From contig DAIRGA010000013.1 in assembly GCA_036794825.1 (NCBI GenBank), forward strand, positions 69,375 to 133,374: a DNA stretch of 64,000 nt, given 5' to 3'. The position numbers were made by a program, and so were the translations under genes. Source of the DNA: RZYY01 sp036794825 (GTDB taxonomy: Bacteria > Bacteroidota > Bacteroidia > Bacteroidales > 4484-276). How positions within the stretch are numbered: the first letter of the stretch is position 1; each line of letters opens with the position of its first letter. A model generated the notes under the pieces. That model did not search any database and was not told the DNA's origin. It saw only the letters and a list, made by a program, of their open reading frames with translations. Of the stretch, positions 61,158 through 64,000 are shown piece after piece.

Positions 61158-63176
61158 TCAAAACTTCGCCTCCATCATCACCATCAGCCCGTTGCCGGTG
61201 GGAAATACAGCCACATTGAGCTTACTTTGCGACTTCCTCTTTTGAATTGCTTTAAAAACCGTCATGGCAGCCAGCGGAACGGCCACAGCATAGGAGGCAA
61301 TGGTCAGATTGTCGTAAAGTTGAATCTTGTCGTTGAGATCATTGGCTTCGTTGGGGTCGAGCGTCTCCTGGTAATCATCGTACATGTTATCGGAAGAAAG
61401 CATGAAATAGGTTCCCGCGCCAATTGCTGCCAGCGTTGCTCCACCGTAAATCATCTTTTGCTGCCGGTACCTGTTGATGTCTGCCTGCAGGCTTCCGGCG
61501 TAGGTGTTCATTTTGACAGTGACAGAAGTTGTTTCGTTCTCTTTCACTGTCACCCGCTGCGAGGCATCGAGGAAGTTACGCTGTTTCAGGGTCAGTTCAT
61601 AATTTCCCATCAGCAGGTTGATGGCTGCAGGAGTGGTCTCTTTTTGTTTTGTACCGTTGATAAAAATTTCGGCGCCGCGGGTTTCAAACGGTTCGCTGAT
61701 GATGCTGAGGATGCCCTGGCGGGGAGCGGGGGTCAGGGTGATGTTCTCCGTTTGCCCGAGCATCACAAACACTTCACGGGTGTCGTCCAGGTGAAGTGCG
61801 CGGGTGGCCTTCAGCGTGTAACGCCCCGGCTGAAGGTTAGCGTCGTAGCTTCCGGTTCCCACTTTTTGATCGTTGAGAAAGATTTCAGCGCCAGGCGAAA
61901 CCACCTTCAACGTGCCGAAGTTCATTGTGAGCGGGATAAACTTTTCGGTTTTCTGTCCGTCGCTAACGGTCACCTCCTCGTAAGCCTCGCTGTAGAGGTC
62001 TTTGACAAGCCGGATATTGTAAGAACCCGACGGCATCTGCGCGTTGCGGAAAGGGGTAACGCCGGTGGCCGTTCCGTCAATGTAAACTGCTGCTCCGGTG
62101 GGCTGCGACTCGATGACCAGTTCGCCAAAAGCCTGCTTCATCGTGATATTGAAGTTGCGGTCGTCGCCGTCTTTGATCTCGAAGGTCTCTTCGTGGCTAT
62201 GGTAAAGCGGGTATTGCAGCCTGAGCTGGTGTTGTCCGCTGCTGATCTCAATCCGGTTGACGGGTGTTTTGCCGATGAGCTTGTTGTCGAGGTAAACATC
62301 GGCGCCGGGAGGGGTTGAAGTAACCTTGTAATATCCAAAACGCGGCCTGAGTGCGATCTTCTGCAGGTCAAGCGTAGCTCCTTCGTTCACTTCGAAAGTG
62401 CGAACTTCGTCGTAGTAAAGGTTGCGGCGCAGCATCAGCGTGTAGCTGCCCGCCAGCAGTTGACCCTGGTAAGGTGTTGTTCCCACTTTTTGCTCGTTCA
62501 GGAATACATCTGTCGGTTTGGGGTCGCTGTCCACCAACAGGAATCCCGGCTTCTTTAACAGTGTGGCAATTTGTCCGGCCTCAAGGGTGATGTCTTGCCG
62601 GGTATCAGCCTCCACATTGAGCGTTACCACCTGTTCACGAAAGCCCTCTTTGATGAACCGGAAAGTGTGTTGTCCTCTCTTTACCCTGAATTCAGCTGCG
62701 GCGCCAAGGCTAACCACTGGTGCGCTGTTGTTCACCGAAGTGTAAACCTCGCTCTGGTTAAAGTTAAACGTCACCCTTAGCAGCTCTTCGCCGGGCGCTG
62801 CCATGCCGATGCGCGCCAGCGTGAGCACATACACCACGCTGCCCTCCACAGGTTGCGGAAACGAAAACTCCAGCGGATTAAAGCCGTCAGCCATAAAGCG
62901 CACCGTTCGCTCGCCCGGCACAAGGTAAACCCAGTACCCTTCTTCCTTCGGCACAATATTACCAACCATTTCCAGGTTCGGCTGCACCCGCAATCCGGGA
63001 ATTGCGGTATTTACTTTTAGAAGCGCTGCAGGCTCATTGTTCACCGTCATTCGCGGGAACATTCTTGCTGCAACATCCTGGTTGTCGCGCCGGAAGTTGC
63101 GGGCTTCAAAATCCTGGGATTGCAGTGATGGACCGAAAAACACAAGAACCAGTAAAAAGAGGGGAAATTTGTTCAT
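61158..63176 (-). CDS. PEGA-domain repeat exported protein
   Basis: Exported protein of 672 residues (signal peptide MNKFPLFLLVLVFFGPSLQSQ). At least five PEGA-type modules are visible, each with a 'x-V-D/S-P-x-x-A-x-V-Y-I/L-D/N-x-x-x-x-G-x-T-P' turn: GFLLVDSDPKPTDVFLNEQKVGTTPYQGQL, YYKVTSTPPGADVYLDNKLIGKTPVNRIEI, ELVIESQPTGAAVYIDGTATGVTPFRNAQM, a shorter KVVSPGAEIFLNDQKVGTG, and LSIISEPFETRGAEIFINGTKQKETTP. The C-terminus has a hydrophobic stretch (GGATLAAIGAGTYFML) and a short basic region. PEGA proteins are usually surface or periplasmic and may bind polymers or partner proteins. It leads the LPP20-like gene downstream. Confidence 0.85.
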   Translation of the reverse strand: MNKFPLFLLVLVFFGPSLQSQDFEARNFRRDNQDVAARMFPRMTVNNEPAALLKVNTAIPGLRVQPNLEMVGNIVPKEEGYWVYLVPGERTVRFMADGFNPLEFSFPQPVEGSVVYVLTLARIGMAAPGEELLRVTFNFNQSEVYTSVNNSAPVVSLGAAAEFRVKRGQHTFRFIKEGFREQVVTLNVEADTRQDITLEAGQIATLLKKPGFLLVDSDPKPTDVFLNEQKVGTTPYQGQLLAGSYTLMLRRNLYYDEVRTFEVNEGATLDLQKIALRPRFGYYKVTSTPPGADVYLDNKLIGKTPVNRIEISSGQHQLRLQYPLYHSHEETFEIKDGDDRNFNITMKQAFGELVIESQPTGAAVYIDGTATGVTPFRNAQMPSGSYNIRLVKDLYSEAYEEVTVSDGQKTEKFIPLTMNFGTLKVVSPGAEIFLNDQKVGTGSYDANLQPGRYTLKATRALHLDDTREVFVMLGQTENITLTPAPRQGILSIISEPFETRGAEIFINGTKQKETTPAAINLLMGNYELTLKQRNFLDASQRVTVKENETTSVTVKMNTYAGSLQADINRYRQQKMIYGGATLAAIGAGTYFMLSSDNMYDDYQETLDPNEANDLNDKIQLYDNLTIASYAVAVPLAAMTVFKAIQKRKSQSKLNVAVFPTGNGLMVMMEAKF

Positions 63177-63284
63177 AGCCGGTCGGTTGATTCTTTCACA
63201 TTTTGGAAGGCGAAAGTAAGGATTTTTGGAAAGTTAACGGAGAAAAATAAATTACATTTGCAAAAAACATTGGAAAAAACCTGT

Positions 63285-63521
63285 ATGCCAACAATACTAA
63301 GCATTAAAGGATTTCGGTTTTTCTTCTATGTGAACGACCATTCGCCAATGCACATTCATGTTGAACGTGGGGATGGAACGGCAAAATTTAACCTTGAGCC
63401 GGTGGAACTGGTCAGGTCAAAACGTTTTAAAGCATCAGAGCTTGCTGAAATACGTAAACTGGTAAACGAAAATTTGGAACTTTTTAAAGATAAATGGCAT
63501 GAATACTTTAACTATCAATAA
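63285..63521 (+). CDS. DUF4160 protein
   Basis: Small protein of 78 residues; the ATG at 63285 (MPTILSIKGFRFFFYVNDHSPMHIHVERG) matches the family start better than 63258. DUF4160 hallmarks are the F-x-F-Y-x-x-D/E-x-x-P-x-H-I/V-H-V core and a C-terminal helix (ELAEIRKLVNENLELFKDKWHEYF). Members are generally paired with DUF2442 proteins and are suspected toxin-antitoxin or regulatory pairs. The next gene overlaps by 23 nt and is DUF2442-like, as expected. Confidence 0.85.
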   Translation: MPTILSIKGFRFFFYVNDHSPMHIHVERGDGTAKFNLEPVELVRSKRFKASELAEIRKLVNENLELFKDKWHEYFNYQ

Positions 63522-63732
63522 ATCCACCTGCGCAAACGAACTTTGGTTCAGCGACAATAAAATGTACGTTTTACTCGATGACGGCCGGGAATTGGCCGTT
63601 CCGGTGGATTGGTTTCCACAGTTGCGGGATGCCACCGAAGAACAACAAAACAACTGGCGATTCATTGGCGGCGGTGAAGGTATTCACTGGGAAGCGCTGG
63701 ATTTGGATGTTCTGGTGGAGGGGTTGTTGTGA
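63499..63732 (+). CDS. DUF2442 protein
   Basis: Protein of 77 residues that overlaps the DUF4160 gene by 23 nt. The DUF2442 pattern is visible as MYVLLDDGRELAVPVDWFPQLRDAT and the end GIHWEALDLDVLVEGLL. DUF2442 proteins are thought to act as DNA-binding or antitoxin-like partners of DUF4160 proteins; the biochemical role is not settled. The overlap indicates a coupled two-gene unit. Confidence 0.88.
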   Translation: MNTLTINKSTCANELWFSDNKMYVLLDDGRELAVPVDWFPQLRDATEEQQNNWRFIGGGEGIHWEALDLDVLVEGLL

Positions 63733-63761
63733 TTAAAACAATGAGCCCTCGCATTCCCACC

Positions 63762-64000
63762 GCGCCCCCTACCCCTAAAGGGGCGAGCCGACGCACTCTC
63801 CAACCACCCCATTCAAACCAGCGAGCTAACCAGCAATCCAGGAAATTGTCCGAAGTAAGGACACTCCCCCTTTAGGGGGCTGGGGGGTAAAACCTCGCAC
63901 CCCCTACCCCTAAAGGGGCGATTCGGCGCACAATCCAACCATCCAATTCAAACCAGCGAGCTAACCAGCAATCCAGGAAATTGTCCGAAGTAAGGACACT
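63762..64000. repeat. Tandem 135-nt repeat with palindromic ends, running off the window
   Basis: CCCCCTACCCCTAAAGGGGCG, then CATTCAAACCAGCGAGCTAA and AAGGACACT recur 135 nt apart (63811 and 63946; 63865 and 64000). The 5' part of each unit varies while the 3' ~55 nt are identical. Units are linked by CCCCCTTTAGGGGGCTGGGGGG. The repeat continues past the end of the window, so the copy number is unknown. Confidence 0.85.

Noticed and set aside
61152..62318. Plus-strand open frame of 388 codons opposite the PEGA gene
   Set aside because: It is a shadow of the minus-strand PEGA repeats, with no signal peptide or domain, while the PEGA frame is complete.
63762..64000. CRISPR-like array at the window end
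   Set aside because: The period is 135 nt with only two visible units and GC-rich palindromes typical of intergenic repeats; no cas genes.

Overview
The window reads as chromosome of a Gram-negative member of the Bacteroidota, probably an anaerobic or facultative polysaccharide and glycoprotein degrader. Four things point there: several large exported proteins end in type IX secretion system (T9SS) C-terminal sorting domains; promoters of the Bacteroidota TAnnTTTG type occur in front of several genes; lipid A/Kdo chemistry (WaaA) is present; and DUF3857, PspC/LiaF, FISUMP, PEGA and LPP20-like families are all represented. No rRNA is present. One tRNA (Thr, anticodon CGT) lies at 53669-53741.

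Layout. 1-4.3 kb: the 3' part of a T9SS-exported GH13 amylase and a second T9SS protein. 4.6-7.1 kb: a restriction-modification cassette (C5-cytosine methyltransferase, DUF4928-like putative endonuclease, Vsr). 7.4-8.6 kb: a DEAD-box helicase. 8.7-18.4 kb: a fucose/N-glycan locus on the minus strand, with a GH95 fucosidase lipoprotein, a stranded GH29 3' fragment, and a long protein joining a PNGase F-like amidase to a GH29 fucosidase. An AT-rich accessory segment (orphan antitoxin, CsgG-like protein, SUMF-like protein, palindromic elements) separates the two GH29 3' ends. 18.6-25.2 kb: a T9SS Asp-box protein, a DUF302 protein and two DUF3857 proteins. 25.3-43 kb: mostly housekeeping genes, namely pta, a PHP-like membrane protein, PspC/LiaF, a PfkB kinase, a NarL-type two-component system, a cupin, pstSCAB, waaA, a porin-like protein, a deoxynucleoside kinase, folK and sppA. 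43-49 kb: a T9SS subtilisin and a T9SS protein interrupted by an in-frame TGA. 49-52.5 kb: selA and selB. 52.5-63.7 kb: a CPBP protease, tRNA-Thr, LPP20-like, FISUMP and PEGA proteins, and a DUF4160/DUF2442 pair. The intergenic regions of the last 10 kb are rich in palindromic and tandem repeats.

Two observations stand out. First, the gene at 47142-48953 is a single reading frame interrupted only by one TGA. Reading that TGA as selenocysteine gives a Cys-x-x-Sec motif. A 9-bp stem-loop starts 12 nt downstream of the TGA, where a bacterial SECIS is expected, and selA-selB follow immediately. This is a strong candidate for a secreted selenoprotein. Second, the 15074-18409 gene carries a PNGase F-like domain, then a sequence that looks like a decayed T9SS sorting domain, then a complete GH29 fucosidase. 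This suggests that a PNGase gene fused to its downstream fucosidase neighbour, giving one polypeptide that could both defucosylate and release N-glycans.

All assignments come from reading the sequence and recognising family motifs. No database search was run.
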